55,079 nucleotides of DNA from Olivibacter sp. XZL3. GTDB taxonomy: Bacteria; Bacteroidota; Bacteroidia; Sphingobacteriales; Sphingobacteriaceae. The notes beneath the pieces are model-generated. The model saw nothing but the letters and a program-made list of their open reading frames with translations, did not search any database and had not been told where the DNA came from. The translations under genes and the position numbers were made by a program. The stretch lies in the NCBI RefSeq assembly GCF_004368405.1, contig NZ_SBJH01000080.1, positions 1 to 55,079 of the forward strand, read 5' to 3'. Positions 16,617-26,312 of the stretch are shown here, piece after piece. Within the stretch, counting starts at the first letter, position 1; each line of letters opens with the position of its first letter.

Positions 16617-19106
16617 TTAATAAGGATCAATATCCAACTGCACATATACGCCTTTGTTCGCTTTATTGCTATCAAAATTAAGGAGAATCTGTTGGAGAGC
16701 TTTTTTAACCTTTTGTATACTTGCCCCATCACGTTCTATCTTAATGAGCACGGTGTTTATAAAATAGTTTCGAATACGCGAAATCAGTGGGGTTTCTGGT
16801 CCTAAGACACGGTTCCCGAACGCTTCCTTCAACAAAAGTCCAAGTCGTTGAGCTGCACCATACGCTTCATTTTGGTCTTTGTGCTTTACATCGATTTTTA
16901 TTAGTCGGCAAAATGGTGGGTAAAAATAGTGCTTCCGTTCCTGAACCTCTACCATAAACATGCCTTCATAATCATGATTGACAACTTGCTCCAATACGCG
17001 GTGCTGCGTAGCATACGCTTGAATAATGACTTTACCTGCTATATCCCGCCTTCCCGCTCGGCCACTTACTTGTGATAGTAAAGAGAAACTACGCTCAAAT
17101 GCCCGAAAGTCGGGATAATTTATCAACGTATCAGCGTTAATAATGCCGATAACGGTGACTTTGCCGAAATCCAAGCCTTTAGCTACCATCTGCGTACCAA
17201 CCAGCACATTAAACCTCTGCTCATCGAAATCGCTGATAATACGTTCAAAGCTGTCCTTACCTCGCGTTGAATCCAGGTCTAAGCGACCTATCTTCGCCTC
17301 TGGAATGAGTATAGACAACTCCTCTTCGATCCGTTCGGTTCCAAAGCCCTTATTCTCGATATGGGTTGACCCGCAAGCGGGGCACACTTGAATGATGTCT
17401 TCTTTAAAACCACAATAATGGCAATGTAATTTACCTGTGCTTTTATGGAAGGTTAAACTTACATCGCAATTCGTACACTTAGGTGTATGTCCACAGGTAC
17501 GGCAAAGTAGCATAGGTGTATAGCCTCTCCGGTTCTGAAAGAGAATGACCTGCTCTTTATTGTGGATAGCTTGCTTAATATCGTTTAATAACACTTCACT
17601 AAAATACGATTGGGTACGCTTGCCACTCCCCTCCTCTTTTAGGCTCACAATCTGAATAACAGGAAGCTTAGATTCGCCGTAACGTTGCGTCAGCGTTACC
17701 AGTCCGTATTTGTTCGATTTTGCATTATAATAGGTCTCAATGGAAGGCGTTGCTGATCCCAGCAATATCTTCGCCCCGTGTAAATAGCCAAGGTATATGG
17801 CCGTGTCTCTTGCGTGATAACGAGGGGCAGGATCGAATTGCTTAAAAGAAACTTCATGTTCTTCGTCTACTATTACCAAGCGCAGATTTTGGAAAGGCAA
17901 AAAAACGGCCGATCTAGCGCCCAATATCACCTTGATCTCGCCTTGCAAAACCTTTTGCCACACTTCTGCACGTTCGTTATCATTGAACCTCGAGTGATAA
18001 ACGCCTACTTCTTGCCCGAAATGGAGTCTTAGCCGCTCTACGATCTGTGAAGTTAAAGCGATTTCGGGCAACAGATACAGAACGGTATTTCCCTTGGCCA
18101 GCGCTTCACTGATTAAGCGTATGTATATCTGGGTTTTGCCGGAAGCGGTAACACCATGGAGCAAAACCACGTCTTTTTCCGAAAATTGCTTTTGTATGTT
18201 TTCAACCACCTCCTGCTGTGTCTCACTTAAACGAAAGGTCGCCTCGGTTGCAATCTCTTCTCCATACAGCCTACTTACCACACGTTCTTCAAGTCGAAAA
18301 ACATCTTTATCTATTAGCGATTTTAAGGCCGATTGCCCACAACCACTCACTTCCAGCAACTCACTTTTCGCGATGCTCGTCTGCTTTTTGCTTAACTGCA
18401 AATAGGCCAACACTGCATCTTGCTGTTTTGGCGCCCGTTCCAAGCTGTCGAGCAGTAACCGTCGCTCTTCGTTGCTTTCAAAAAGGCTGTTTAACAGAAT
18501 AAATGCTTTCTTTTTGGGCTTGTAACGCTCGTGCAATTCCTCTGATATAACGATGGCGTCTTTGCGGAATAAGCTTTTCAATATAGGGAACACCGTCTTT
18601 TGTCCCAGCAATTTCGTGATGTCACTTACCTTTAATTCGCCTGCCACATCAAGGGCATCCAATACGAGGTATTCCTTGTCGCTTAAAGAAGCTCTATCTA
18701 TTGAGGAAATATTGACCGAGGCTGTTATTCTCGTTTCAGAGGCTAACTTAAAGACGGCTGGCATAGCGGCCTGCATTACATCTCCGATATGACACATATA
18801 ATAGTCGCTAACCCAATCCCACAGTTTTAACTGATTGTGGGTAACTACCGGCGCGTCATCTAACACTTCTAATAAATACTTTGCTTCGTATCGCTCGGGA
18901 GCCTTTGTTGAGATGGCGTAAATGATTGCCGCATATATTTTGGCTTTTCCGAACTGCACCACAACTCGTTTGCCAACGGCTACGGCATCTGCTAATTCAT
19001 GCGGAACGCGGTAAGTATATTTTTTCGGAATGGCTAATGGCAGCACCACGTCAACAAATTTGGTAATTCGCTCTTGTTGATGCCCCTCAGCCTGAAGTTC
19101 TAACAT
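16617..19106 (-). CDS. priA: Primosomal protein N' (replication restart helicase)
   Basis: PriA recognises stalled forks and loads the replicative helicase. The 829-residue protein has the N-terminal 3'-end-binding region (VVLPLAIPKKYTYRVP at about 20-35), Walker A GVTASGKT at 318-325, DEEH at 414-417, the zinc-binding cysteine cluster (CRTCG, CTNC, CHYCG, CPACGS at about 520-570) and the helicase C-terminal motifs QMVAKGLDF and SQVSGRAGR. Length is normal. A few residues at the start are not conserved, so the true start could be slightly downstream. The DUF423 gene lies just upstream on the same strand with 33 bp between, so they may share a transcript. Confidence 0.96.
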   Translation of the reverse strand: MLELQAEGHQQERITKFVDVVLPLAIPKKYTYRVPHELADAVAVGKRVVVQFGKAKIYAAIIYAISTKAPERYEAKYLLEVLDDAPVVTHNQLKLWDWVSDYYMCHIGDVMQAAMPAVFKLASETRITASVNISSIDRASLSDKEYLVLDALDVAGELKVSDITKLLGQKTVFPILKSLFRKDAIVISEELHERYKPKKKAFILLNSLFESNEERRLLLDSLERAPKQQDAVLAYLQLSKKQTSIAKSELLEVSGCGQSALKSLIDKDVFRLEERVVSRLYGEEIATEATFRLSETQQEVVENIQKQFSEKDVVLLHGVTASGKTQIYIRLISEALAKGNTVLYLLPEIALTSQIVERLRLHFGQEVGVYHSRFNDNERAEVWQKVLQGEIKVILGARSAVFLPFQNLRLVIVDEEHEVSFKQFDPAPRYHARDTAIYLGYLHGAKILLGSATPSIETYYNAKSNKYGLVTLTQRYGESKLPVIQIVSLKEEGSGKRTQSYFSEVLLNDIKQAIHNKEQVILFQNRRGYTPMLLCRTCGHTPKCTNCDVSLTFHKSTGKLHCHYCGFKEDIIQVCPACGSTHIENKGFGTERIEEELSILIPEAKIGRLDLDSTRGKDSFERIISDFDEQRFNVLVGTQMVAKGLDFGKVTVIGIINADTLINYPDFRAFERSFSLLSQVSGRAGRRDIAGKVIIQAYATQHRVLEQVVNHDYEGMFMVEVQERKHYFYPPFCRLIKIDVKHKDQNEAYGAAQRLGLLLKEAFGNRVLGPETPLISRIRNYFINTVLIKIERDGASIQKVKKALQQILLNFDSNKANKGVYVQLDIDPY

Positions 19107-19139
19107 AAGTAATATGCTTATAAATAGTTACAGAGCTAA

Positions 19140-19526
19140 TCATCTACCTTTCAAAGTAGCCAGAAACAAACTAGCCCAACCTAATACGAAGGCCAGTCCG
19201 CCAAGTGGCGTAATCGGCCCCAGAATATGGGTCGCACCTATGCCCGTCAGCTCACGGGTAGACAATAAGTATAAAGAACCTGAAAAAAACAATATGCCGA
19301 CGGTAAAGGCAATATACGAGAGATTGATCAGTATATTTTTGGCACGTGAAAAGGTAGCCAGAAAAAGCAGCGCCAGCGTGTGATAAAATTGGCAATTAAC
19401 AGCTGTATGCCAATTATCCAGACTTTGTTCATTTATTCGACCCGCAAGTCCGTGTGCGCCAAATGCCCCCAAAACAACTGCTATCATCCCAAGAAATGCA
19501 GCCGTAAGAATAATACGTTTATTCAT
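19140..19526 (-). CDS. DUF423 small integral membrane protein (YgdD-like)
   Basis: This 128-residue protein has four predicted membrane helices, with the conserved GAFGAHGL near 21-28 and the HILGPITPLGGLAFVLGW stretch near the end that define DUF423. The function is not known. It starts divergently from the beta-propeller gene and ends 33 bp before priA. The motif match makes the family call firm. Confidence 0.92.
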   Translation of the reverse strand: MNKRIILTAAFLGMIAVVLGAFGAHGLAGRINEQSLDNWHTAVNCQFYHTLALLFLATFSRAKNILINLSYIAFTVGILFFSGSLYLLSTRELTGIGATHILGPITPLGGLAFVLGWASLFLATLKGR

Positions 19527-19597
19527 TCAGTCCGTTCAGTTTTATCCGCTAATTTAATAAACCTATTACATATTCGCTCCGTGCGGGCTTAATTTTT

Positions 19598-19605
19598 TAA
19601 CTTTG
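19598..19605 (+). promoter_or_regulatory. -7 box of the anchored beta-propeller gene
   Basis: TAACTTTG ends ten bases before the ATG at 19616, predicting a very short 5' leader. Confidence 0.5.
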
Positions 19606-19615
19606 CTTGTATCGC

Positions 19616-22270
19616 ATGAGAAAGCTAATAATAATAACCAGCATATTATTCGTCGCCGTCGTCGCTGCAGCTGTATTGTATTTTACAAGCCTACAGAACA
19701 ACAGCCGTACACAAAGCAATTCACTGACGTACATCCCTTCGGATGCTGCCTTTCTGATCTCTTTTCAAAACGACAAGTCCTTTTACGACATATTCAGCGA
19801 CTTTAAACCCTTTGAAGCCATTCTCGGAAAGGAAATACAGCACGAGCTCGCCTATTTACAAAAGCAGTTTTTAAAGAGCCCCAGCTTTGCCGAGTTTACC
19901 GATAAACAGACACTCTATTTTTCTTTTCATCCCGAAAAAGATCAGGTCAGCTGGCTACTGACCATTCCTTTTAACACTAAATTAAAAGCGGAAGACGCTG
20001 CCGCGATGTTGCAAAAGAACCTGGAAGATGCCGGAACGATCGCTAAGGACAGTACCTTTCCTGGTTTATATCATGTGAAAATCAATGATCTTAACAAGCC
20101 GTTTCACATCGCTTTCAAATCAAACGTAGCTTTTTTTAGCTTTCAGGCTGATTTGATTCAAAAAGCAATAGATGATAAAACGGCACATCTATCTACACAC
20201 TTTCTTCAGGAACTGGCTAAAAATCGGCACAAAAACGACAATTCCATCCTCAATTTACATTTGAATCACAGCGAATTGTTCAAATTCGTCAATAACCTGA
20301 TCCGCACGAAGCCTGGAAACAACCTTCAATTATTGGAGGGATTAAAGGGGATGTCTTCCTTAAACATGAATTTCAAAAGCGATGCACTCATGTTTAGTGG
20401 ATTGAGTACCCTCGATCAAGCCACCGCAAAAGGAAATTATTTATCCCTCTATGCTAAACAAGAAGCTGTTGAAAACGAGCTGAAGCGGATGTTCCCCACT
20501 AATACGGCGGCTTATGCCTCTTTTGCGCTTTCGGATTACAACAGCTTTCACCGAGACTTAACAGGATTGCTCGGCAAACGCAATCAGCTTAACAGGATCA
20601 ATGATCAGCTAGCACTTATACGCTCTTCTAAGGGAATGGATTTAGATACGGCGCTGCTCAACCAGTGGGGTAATGAGTTTGCATCTATTGAACTGAATAC
20701 GAGAGAAACACTCGGAATCGTCAAGCTGAAAGACTCATTGAGCTTTGAACAAACGATGGCCGGTATTACCACATCGGTCGCCGAAAACGTGCGTAGATTT
20801 GACAATTCAAACCTATTGTACTACTCATTCGGAGACCCCATGCTTCCTTTTAGACGCCCTTATTTTACCATTGTAAACAATTATCTAATCTGCGCTAACA
20901 CCATCAGTACGCTGCAGCAATTTAGAAAGCAATATACTGAAAAACAACTGCTAATAAACACCATTCCTTTCATAGAATTTAGCCAGCTTCAGGCCAACAA
21001 ATCAAATATCACCTTCTTTATCGATAATAAAAATGCAAAACTGAATATCAAGCGTCTGTTAAAACCTGCTTTTGAAAAAGCGTACGCCGACACCTCGAAC
21101 TTCAACTTTAACGATTTTCAGGCGTTTTCATTTCAACTGAGTGGATATAACGGAGATTTTTACAGCAATTTAAGTGCTAAATACATCTCTATGGAAGAGA
21201 CGGGCTTGGAAGTAGTGTGGACGGCTGACCTAAGCAGCGAGATTGCCTATCCACCGGGAGTTTGGAAATATAATGACAGCACCAACGTCATTATTACCCA
21301 AGATAAAAGCAACAGGCTATACGGCTTCTCGACTGAAGGCCGTGAATTATGGAGAACATCCTTGTCGGGCCCCGTCCTCGGATCGATTCAACAATTGCCG
21401 GATAACAGTCTCTTGTTCAATACCGCCGAAAAACTATATAGATTTTCTCCCGATGGCTCGCCGGTTTTTGGTTTCCCAATTACACTTAAGCAAAAAGCAA
21501 GCTTCGGTATGACCCGCTTTCCCGTTAATGAAAACTATGAAAAAGTGTTTATTCCTGCGGGACAACGAATTTTGGGATACGACAATAATGGAAAAGAATT
21601 ACCCGAGTGGAACAACAAAACCGTTAAAGGTACGATCCTTTTTGATTTAAAAACTGCACTGCTTGACGACTTCAACTATGTTATTGCGCTTACTGGTAAC
21701 GGACAGGTCTATTTGTTTAACCATAACGGTAATTTGGTGTCTTTAATGGAATCCGAAGAGGCCGCAGTCCTTCAGCACGATTTCGGCATTGAAGCCGTAC
21801 CGGAAATGCCTGAAGATTCACGAATCGTAACCGTTGATACAAGCGGTACACTCCTCAGTTGGTATTTTGATAAAAGACAAAGCACTACAAAGCTTGGAAA
21901 CTGGACTAAAAACCTCCATTTCACGACTAAAAACGTACAGGGCGACAGCATTCCCGAACTAATCTTTACAGATGAGCAACAACTTTATGTCTACTCAAGC
22001 AAGGATAGCGTCTTGTTATTTAATCACAATTTTAATACGGAAATAGCAGGATCACCTCTATTTTTTCCGGGCATAAACAACACCTATACCATCGGAATCG
22101 CCAGTAGAGCCAAGCTGTTGTATGCCTTTGAAGATGACGGCTCAGTTAGTAAAGGCTTTCCAATAGAAGGATATCCGTCCTTCTACTTCGGTCGAATTAA
22201 AAATGATGGGCACCGCTATGCTTTAATAAGCAAAGATGGTCGTAAACTAACGGCCTACAAATTAGATTGA
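19616..22270 (+). CDS. Anchored envelope protein: DUF3352-like region plus PQQ-like beta-propeller
   Basis: This is an 884-residue protein of unknown role. An uncleaved or signal-type helix at about 4-26 (LIIITSILFVAVVAAAVLYF) anchors or exports it. Residues about 40-520 resemble DUF3352-type proteins (IPSDAAFLISFQN; two long repeats about errors, fluxes of 'FSGLSTLD' and 'YFTIVNNYLICAN' type), with no catalytic motif that I recognise. From about 530 onward come beta-propeller blades with PQQ-like strands: GRELWRTSLSGPVLGS, LYRFSPDGSPVFGFPI, GQVYLFNHNGNLV, LYAFEDDGSVSKGFPI. I chose the ATG at 19616; a TTG nine bases earlier is less likely. The 3' end overlaps the convergent tsaB by 16 bp. A scaffold or binding protein in the periplasm is plausible, but no function is claimed. 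Confidence 0.75.
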   Translation: MRKLIIITSILFVAVVAAAVLYFTSLQNNSRTQSNSLTYIPSDAAFLISFQNDKSFYDIFSDFKPFEAILGKEIQHELAYLQKQFLKSPSFAEFTDKQTLYFSFHPEKDQVSWLLTIPFNTKLKAEDAAAMLQKNLEDAGTIAKDSTFPGLYHVKINDLNKPFHIAFKSNVAFFSFQADLIQKAIDDKTAHLSTHFLQELAKNRHKNDNSILNLHLNHSELFKFVNNLIRTKPGNNLQLLEGLKGMSSLNMNFKSDALMFSGLSTLDQATAKGNYLSLYAKQEAVENELKRMFPTNTAAYASFALSDYNSFHRDLTGLLGKRNQLNRINDQLALIRSSKGMDLDTALLNQWGNEFASIELNTRETLGIVKLKDSLSFEQTMAGITTSVAENVRRFDNSNLLYYSFGDPMLPFRRPYFTIVNNYLICANTISTLQQFRKQYTEKQLLINTIPFIEFSQLQANKSNITFFIDNKNAKLNIKRLLKPAFEKAYADTSNFNFNDFQAFSFQLSGYNGDFYSNLSAKYISMEETGLEVVWTADLSSEIAYPPGVWKYNDSTNVIITQDKSNRLYGFSTEGRELWRTSLSGPVLGSIQQLPDNSLLFNTAEKLYRFSPDGSPVFGFPITLKQKASFGMTRFPVNENYEKVFIPAGQRILGYDNNGKELPEWNNKTVKGTILFDLKTALLDDFNYVIALTGNGQVYLFNHNGNLVSLMESEEAAVLQHDFGIEAVPEMPEDSRIVTVDTSGTLLSWYFDKRQSTTKLGNWTKNLHFTTKNVQGDSIPELIFTDEQQLYVYSSKDSVLLFNHNFNTEIAGSPLFFPGINNTYTIGIASRAKLLYAFEDDGSVSKGFPIEGYPSFYFGRIKNDGHRYALISKDGRKLTAYKLD

Positions 22271-22971
22271 GTTTGTATCCGCCGCTTTGGAGTGGTAGGA
22301 ACAAAATCCTTCAGATAAAAAGGTTCGAAATAAGCTACGTTTTCAAATTGCTTCTGCTGAAATTTTACATTGGCCTCATTTATGAGGAACCTCGACGAAT
22401 TTAAAAATCCATTAACGACTTCGACCTGTGCATTTTTTTCAAACAGCGATGAAAATTTATCGGCCCCGTCACCAAAAAGCAATACCTTTTGACCGTTTTC
22501 TGTGAGCGGATCAAATGAATGCGCATCAATAATCCGCGCATCAACCGGTTTTATCTGTTCTTTACCGGCATTGTAAATAGCAGAATAGACTTCCATTCGT
22601 CTCGCATCAATCATGGGACAAAAAAGCTGGTTTGTTTCGGCTCCTTGGTTGAAGTCCGATAGGAAGCCTGTACACATGGCGTCTAATGTGTCGATAGAAA
22701 TTAACGGGATATCAAGCGCAAAACAAATGCCCTTTGCAGCCGATACACCTATACGCAAACCGGTATATGAGCCTGGTCCTTTGCTAATTGCTATGGCATC
22801 CAAGTCTTCCATTTTACAGTTTGCCTGGCTCAAAATATCACTTATAAAAACGGTCAACTTTGAAGCATGGATATTAGGCTCATGCTGATCGATATAAGTG
22901 CGTAATACACCATCAATACTCAAAGCCACGGAACACACGGATGTGGCAGTTTCAATATGTAAAATATTCAT
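22255..22971 (-). CDS. tsaB: tRNA threonylcarbamoyladenosine biosynthesis protein TsaB
   Basis: TsaB is the inactive ASKHA partner that supports TsaD in making t6A at position 37 of ANN-decoding tRNAs. The 238-residue protein has ILHIETATSVCSVAL at the N-terminus and ISKGPGSYTGLRIGVSAAKGICFAL, both diagnostic. I chose ATG 22971 (MNILHIET); an upstream in-frame start is less conserved. Its 3' end overlaps the convergent propeller gene by 16 bp. The partner genes tsaC, tsaD and tsaE are not in the window. Confidence 0.95.
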   Translation of the reverse strand: MNILHIETATSVCSVALSIDGVLRTYIDQHEPNIHASKLTVFISDILSQANCKMEDLDAIAISKGPGSYTGLRIGVSAAKGICFALDIPLISIDTLDAMCTGFLSDFNQGAETNQLFCPMIDARRMEVYSAIYNAGKEQIKPVDARIIDAHSFDPLTENGQKVLLFGDGADKFSSLFEKNAQVEVVNGFLNSSRFLINEANVKFQQKQFENVAYFEPFYLKDFVPTTPKRRIQTQSNL

Positions 22972-23035
22972 AGCTCTTAACAATATCTAATACAAAGATC
23001 TATATCCCTTTGAATTCCCAAGCCTCCGCATTTCG

Positions 23036-23290
23036 TCAAGGCACCGGATCATGCCCATGCCCTCCCCATGGATGACATCGCCCTATCCGTTTTAACGTGA
23101 GCCAGCCACCTTTGAATGGGCCGTACTTTTTTATCGCTTCTATACCGTATTGCGAACAAGTAGGTGTATACCGGCACGCCCCAGGAAATAAGGGAGAAAT
23201 GAATAACTGGTAAGCCTTAATTACGATCAAAAAGAAGAAACCAAAGGCGGCTTTAATCCCCCGTTGCCATATGATACGTATTATATTCAT
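23036..23290 (-). CDS. yidD: Membrane protein insertion efficiency factor YidD
   Basis: This 84-residue protein has an N-terminal amphipathic/hydrophobic stretch, then [36 protein letters not shown] (in parts) and the final [12 protein letters not shown], the YidD signature including three conserved cysteines. It helps YidC insert inner-membrane proteins. Its start lies inside the 3' end of rnpA (38-bp overlap), so the two are cotranscribed in the usual rpmH-rnpA-yidD order. Confidence 0.96.
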   Translation of the reverse strand: MNIIRIIWQRGIKAAFGFFFLIVIKAYQLFISPLFPGACRYTPTCSQYGIEAIKKYGPFKGGWLTLKRIGRCHPWGGHGHDPVP

Positions 23291-23657
23291 GCTGAATTCT
23301 TGTTAAGGCAATGCCCATTCGCTTATGAATAGTTTGATAATCGGCAATTTCTTTACCTATGTACTGAAAGGCCACTAGCAGCTGTACATTCTTATCCAGG
23401 GCAAAAGTGTATAGCGCATGTTTTTGTAATCGATACGCCTCTCTTATTCTACGCTTCAAAAGATTCCTGTCAACCGCTTTCTTAAAGCGGCGTTTCGGAA
23501 CGGAGATCACAACCTGAACAGCGCTTGGAAGATTCCCACTTTCCAGAAGGGAGACTCTATATGGGTATAAAATAAAAGAAGAACCACTTTGAAAAAGATC
23601 TGTTAAAAGTCTTTTATTGCAAAGTCGTTCTTCTTTTTTGAATGTGTATCTCACCAT
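23253..23657 (-). CDS. rnpA: Ribonuclease P protein component
   Basis: RnpA binds the RNase P RNA and aids 5' processing of pre-tRNA. The 134-residue protein carries the RNR box region [25 protein letters not shown] (in parts) and a typical basic N-terminus, [17 protein letters not shown]. The ATG at 23657 fits the family; a GTG nine bases earlier is in frame. It lies 79 bp after rpmH and overlaps yidD. Confidence 0.96.
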   Translation of the reverse strand: MVRYTFKKEERLCNKRLLTDLFQSGSSFILYPYRVSLLESGNLPSAVQVVISVPKRRFKKAVDRNLLKRRIREAYRLQKHALYTFALDKNVQLLVAFQYIGKEIADYQTIHKRMGIALTRIQHEYNTYHMATGD

Positions 23658-23736
23658 AAATACCACATGCTATCTATTATACATCGAAACCGGTGCTGGC
23701 TTCGGCATAAAAAAGCAAGGTACCGGAGAAATAAGC

Positions 23737-23895
23737 TTATGCTTTGTGGCGACGTTCGTCTGAAACAGTTAGTCTTTTTCTGCCTTTTGCTCTTCTAGAA
23801 GCTAATACTCTACGGCCATTCGCAGTAGCCATACGCTCCCTAAAACCATGTTTATTTCTTCTTTTACGTTGCGAAGGTTGAAATGTTCTTTTCAT
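23737..23895 (-). CDS. rpmH: 50S ribosomal protein L34
   Basis: This 52-residue gene reads [20 protein letters not shown], then [20 protein letters not shown] and [11 protein letters not shown], the complete L34 sequence pattern, including FRxRMxTxxGRxVLxxRRxKGR. It is too short for a length-filtered gene caller and easy to miss. It heads the rpmH-rnpA-yidD cluster and is preceded by a canonical promoter at 23983-24014. dnaA is not next to it here, unlike in many Proteobacteria and Firmicutes. Confidence 0.98.
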   Translation of the reverse strand: MKRTFQPSQRKRRNKHGFRERMATANGRRVLASRRAKGRKRLTVSDERRHKA

Positions 23896-23982
23896 TACTC
23901 TTAATTTTATATTTTGCTAAGCTGCTCCCATTAACCTTGGTATAGCATCCCGTATCTATCTTCCGTCTTAAAAACAAGAACG

Positions 23983-24014
23983 CAAAGGTAAAGCTTATTC
24001 CTTAATATTTCAAA
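23983..24014 (-). promoter_or_regulatory. Promoter of the rpmH-rnpA-yidD operon
   Basis: On the minus strand TTTG (24014-24011), 20 bp, TACCTTTG (23990-23983): a near-ideal Bacteroidota promoter. The predicted leader is about 80 nt. Confidence 0.8.
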
Positions 24015-24084
24015 CCTAAATAAATTTATTTTACACAAAACAACCGCTTCCCTGTATAGAACAAGCTTTTCTCGCTCGTATTAG

Positions 24085-24249
24085 CTATTTAAAGATATTT
24101 ATAGTCAAGTAAATCTTAGAATAGACAGGAAGCAACTTGATCGACAAACCGTCTAAATCATTCACAAACCAGTTGACGTTATCCAATGGCGTATTAAAAG
24201 AGCCGTCCTTCAAACGGCCGACAACCACGTTCGATGCACCGTTCAGTTG
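24085..24249 (-). pseudogene. Possible 3' remnant of an unidentified gene, downstream of mscL
   Basis: Between mscL and the rpmH promoter an open frame of 54 codons runs from just after an in-frame TAG to a TAG at 24087. It has no ATG; a GTG about eight codons in could start it. The translation looks protein-like: GRLKDGSFNTPLDNVNW, then LDGLSIKLLPVYSKIYLTI, with alternating hydrophobic residues and a final FK. I do not recognise the family. It could be the tail of a decayed gene or a genuine short gene. The rest of the 367-bp gap between rpmH and mscL contains the rpmH promoter and nothing else that I can see. Confidence 0.3.
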
Positions 24250-24262
24250 CTAATGCTAAAAA

Positions 24263-24652
24263 TCAATTCTTGGTTCTTAGTATATCTCTAATCTCGGTCA
24301 AAAGAACTTCTTCCTTAGTAGGTACAGGAGGGGCGCTTGGAGCCAATTCTTCTTTTTTCTTCATCGAATTGATCCCCTTAATAATCAAAAAAAGCGCAAA
24401 CGCTACAATAAGAAAAGAAATCACCTGCGATAAAAAATTACCATATTTAATGGCTGTACCCGGAATAACCAACTCTGCGAGATCCTTCAAATTTGCAGCC
24501 TCGAGGGCGGGGGTCAATAAAGCCGGGGTAATGATATCTTCAACCAAAGAAGTAACGATCCTCCCAAAGGCACCTCCGATGATGACACCGACAGCTAAAT
24601 CAACGACATTGCCACGCATGGCAAATTCTTTAAATTCTTTTGCGAAACTCAT
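24263..24652 (-). CDS. mscL: Large-conductance mechanosensitive channel
   Basis: MscL opens under membrane tension and releases solutes during osmotic downshock. The 129-residue protein has [24 protein letters not shown] at 10-33 (pore helix TM1), the periplasmic loop, TM2 with [16 protein letters not shown], and a charged C-terminal helix ([14 protein letters not shown]). Length and motifs are normal. A single-gene unit by context. Confidence 0.97.
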   Translation of the reverse strand: MSFAKEFKEFAMRGNVVDLAVGVIIGGAFGRIVTSLVEDIITPALLTPALEAANLKDLAELVIPGTAIKYGNFLSQVISFLIVAFALFLIIKGINSMKKKEELAPSAPPVPTKEEVLLTEIRDILRTKN

Positions 24653-24779
24653 ATTCTTATTTTTTGTTAAATAGTTTGTGCAACGCTAAAGTAAATATTT
24701 TTGTTTATTCAAATAAAAAAACCGGCGAATAAATAGCATTTTAATACCAAAGACGTAAGCTTAACGTTTAAAAAATCTG

Positions 24780-24787
24780 TACTTTTG
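24780..24787 (+). promoter_or_regulatory. -7 box before rpoN
   Basis: TACTTTTG lies 52 bp before the rpoN ATG; a good TTTG at the -33 position is missing (GTTTA at about 24765). Confidence 0.5.
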
Positions 24788-24806
24788 CACCCGAGGGTGC
24801 TTTTTT
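24787..24806 (+). terminator. Terminator-like hairpin at the rpoN transcription start
   Basis: GCACCC at 24787-24792 pairs with GGGTGC at 24795-24800 and is followed by six T. If the TACTTTTG box is used, the hairpin overlaps the start site, so it may act on read-through from upstream rather than on the rpoN transcript itself. Confidence 0.4.
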
Positions 24807-24839
24807 CTAAAATGTAATCAGTGTACCCATTAATTCGAT

Positions 24840-26312
24840 ATGCTAAAACAAAGTTTACAGCAAAAATTACTTCAAAAATTATCCCCACAGCAGATTCAAT
24901 TCATTAAGCTGCTGCAGGTGCCTACAGTAGCATTGGATGCGCGGATCAAGGAAGAGCTCGAAGAAAACCCGGCCTTGGAAGATCTGAGTCTGGCGAATAT
25001 GAACGAGCCGGCAGAAGAATATCCCGATAAAGATCCGGAGGACAGCTTTAATGATGAGGAACAGGGCAGCGAAGGCGACGAGTTTAATGTGGACGATTAC
25101 CTACAAGACGAAGACGTCAACGATTATGGCAGCAACTTAAACAATAGCAGCGATGACGAGGAGGATCGAAAAGAGATGCCTATTGCTATCCAAAACTCTT
25201 TTTTCGAAAACCTTCAACAACAGCTTGATTTACTTGCTCTTAATGACAAGGATTTTTTAATAGGCCAGCAGATCATTGGCAGTTTAGACGATGACGGATA
25301 CCTCAGAAGACCTATCCTATCACTTATAGACGATCTTGCCTTTTCACAGAACGTAATAGCCACGGAAGAGGAAGTAGAAGACATCTTAAAAATTATCCAG
25401 GGCTTCGACCCTCCCGGAGTAGGCGCACGCGATTTACAGGAATGTTTACTTATCCAACTTCGGAAAAAAGATCAAGATAATGCCGTGGTGAGAGAAGCCG
25501 TCTTAGTGGTCGAAAATTATTTGGAAGAATTTACCAGAAAACATTACGACAAACTCGAGAAAGCCTTAAATATCAACTCCGACGAACTTAAAAAGATCGT
25601 GGATGAGATTCTGAAACTGAACCCAAAACCGGGTGATGCAGGATCGACTTCTGAGAAACAGCTTCATATTATACCTGACTTCCATATCACCAACAATGAC
25701 GGCGTGCTTATACTGACTTTAAATGCGCAAAACGCACCCGAGTTACGGGTAAGCCGATCCTATCAAGAGATGTTTGAGCATTACGACAAAGCAGCTCAGA
25801 AGGATAAAAAAATGAAGGAGGCAGTTCAGTTTGTGAAGCAAAAGCTCGATTCGGCCAAGTGGTTTATAGATGCTATAAAACAACGTCAACAAACGCTGTT
25901 GAAAACGATGAATGCCATCATGAATTACCAATATAGCTACTTCCTGACCGGAGATGAAAGAAATCTCAGGCCAATGATATTAAAAGATATTGCCGATAAG
26001 ATCGATATGGACATCTCAACCGTATCAAGGGTAGCTAATTCTAAATATGTTCAAACCGAATTTGGCACCTTCCTATTGAAATCCTTCTTTTCGGAAGCGA
26101 TACAAACTGATAGCGGAGAAGAAGTTTCTAATAAGGAGGTGAAGAAAATCCTCGAAGAATGTATTGCAAACGAAGACAAAAGAAAGCCTTTAGCAGATGA
26201 AAAGCTGACAGAAATTTTGAAAGAAAAAGGCTATACTATTGCTCGCCGAACCGTAGCGAAATACCGTGAGGCGATGAATATTCCAGTAGCGAGACTACGT
26301 AAAAAACTGTAA
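24840..26312 (+). CDS. rpoN: RNA polymerase sigma-54 factor
   Basis: This is a 490-residue sigma-54. Region I is Q- and L-rich (SLQQKLLQKLSPQQIQFIKLLQ) and followed by a strongly acidic linker (about 60-110). Then come the core-binding region and, near the end, the RpoN box ARRTVAKYRE at about 468-477, which reads the -24 element. Sigma-54 promoters need AAA+ activators; none is encoded in the window. Length is normal. The gene has a -7 box and a hairpin in front of it. Confidence 0.97.
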   Translation: MLKQSLQQKLLQKLSPQQIQFIKLLQVPTVALDARIKEELEENPALEDLSLANMNEPAEEYPDKDPEDSFNDEEQGSEGDEFNVDDYLQDEDVNDYGSNLNNSSDDEEDRKEMPIAIQNSFFENLQQQLDLLALNDKDFLIGQQIIGSLDDDGYLRRPILSLIDDLAFSQNVIATEEEVEDILKIIQGFDPPGVGARDLQECLLIQLRKKDQDNAVVREAVLVVENYLEEFTRKHYDKLEKALNINSDELKKIVDEILKLNPKPGDAGSTSEKQLHIIPDFHITNNDGVLILTLNAQNAPELRVSRSYQEMFEHYDKAAQKDKKMKEAVQFVKQKLDSAKWFIDAIKQRQQTLLKTMNAIMNYQYSYFLTGDERNLRPMILKDIADKIDMDISTVSRVANSKYVQTEFGTFLLKSFFSEAIQTDSGEEVSNKEVKKILEECIANEDKRKPLADEKLTEILKEKGYTIARRTVAKYREAMNIPVARLRKKL

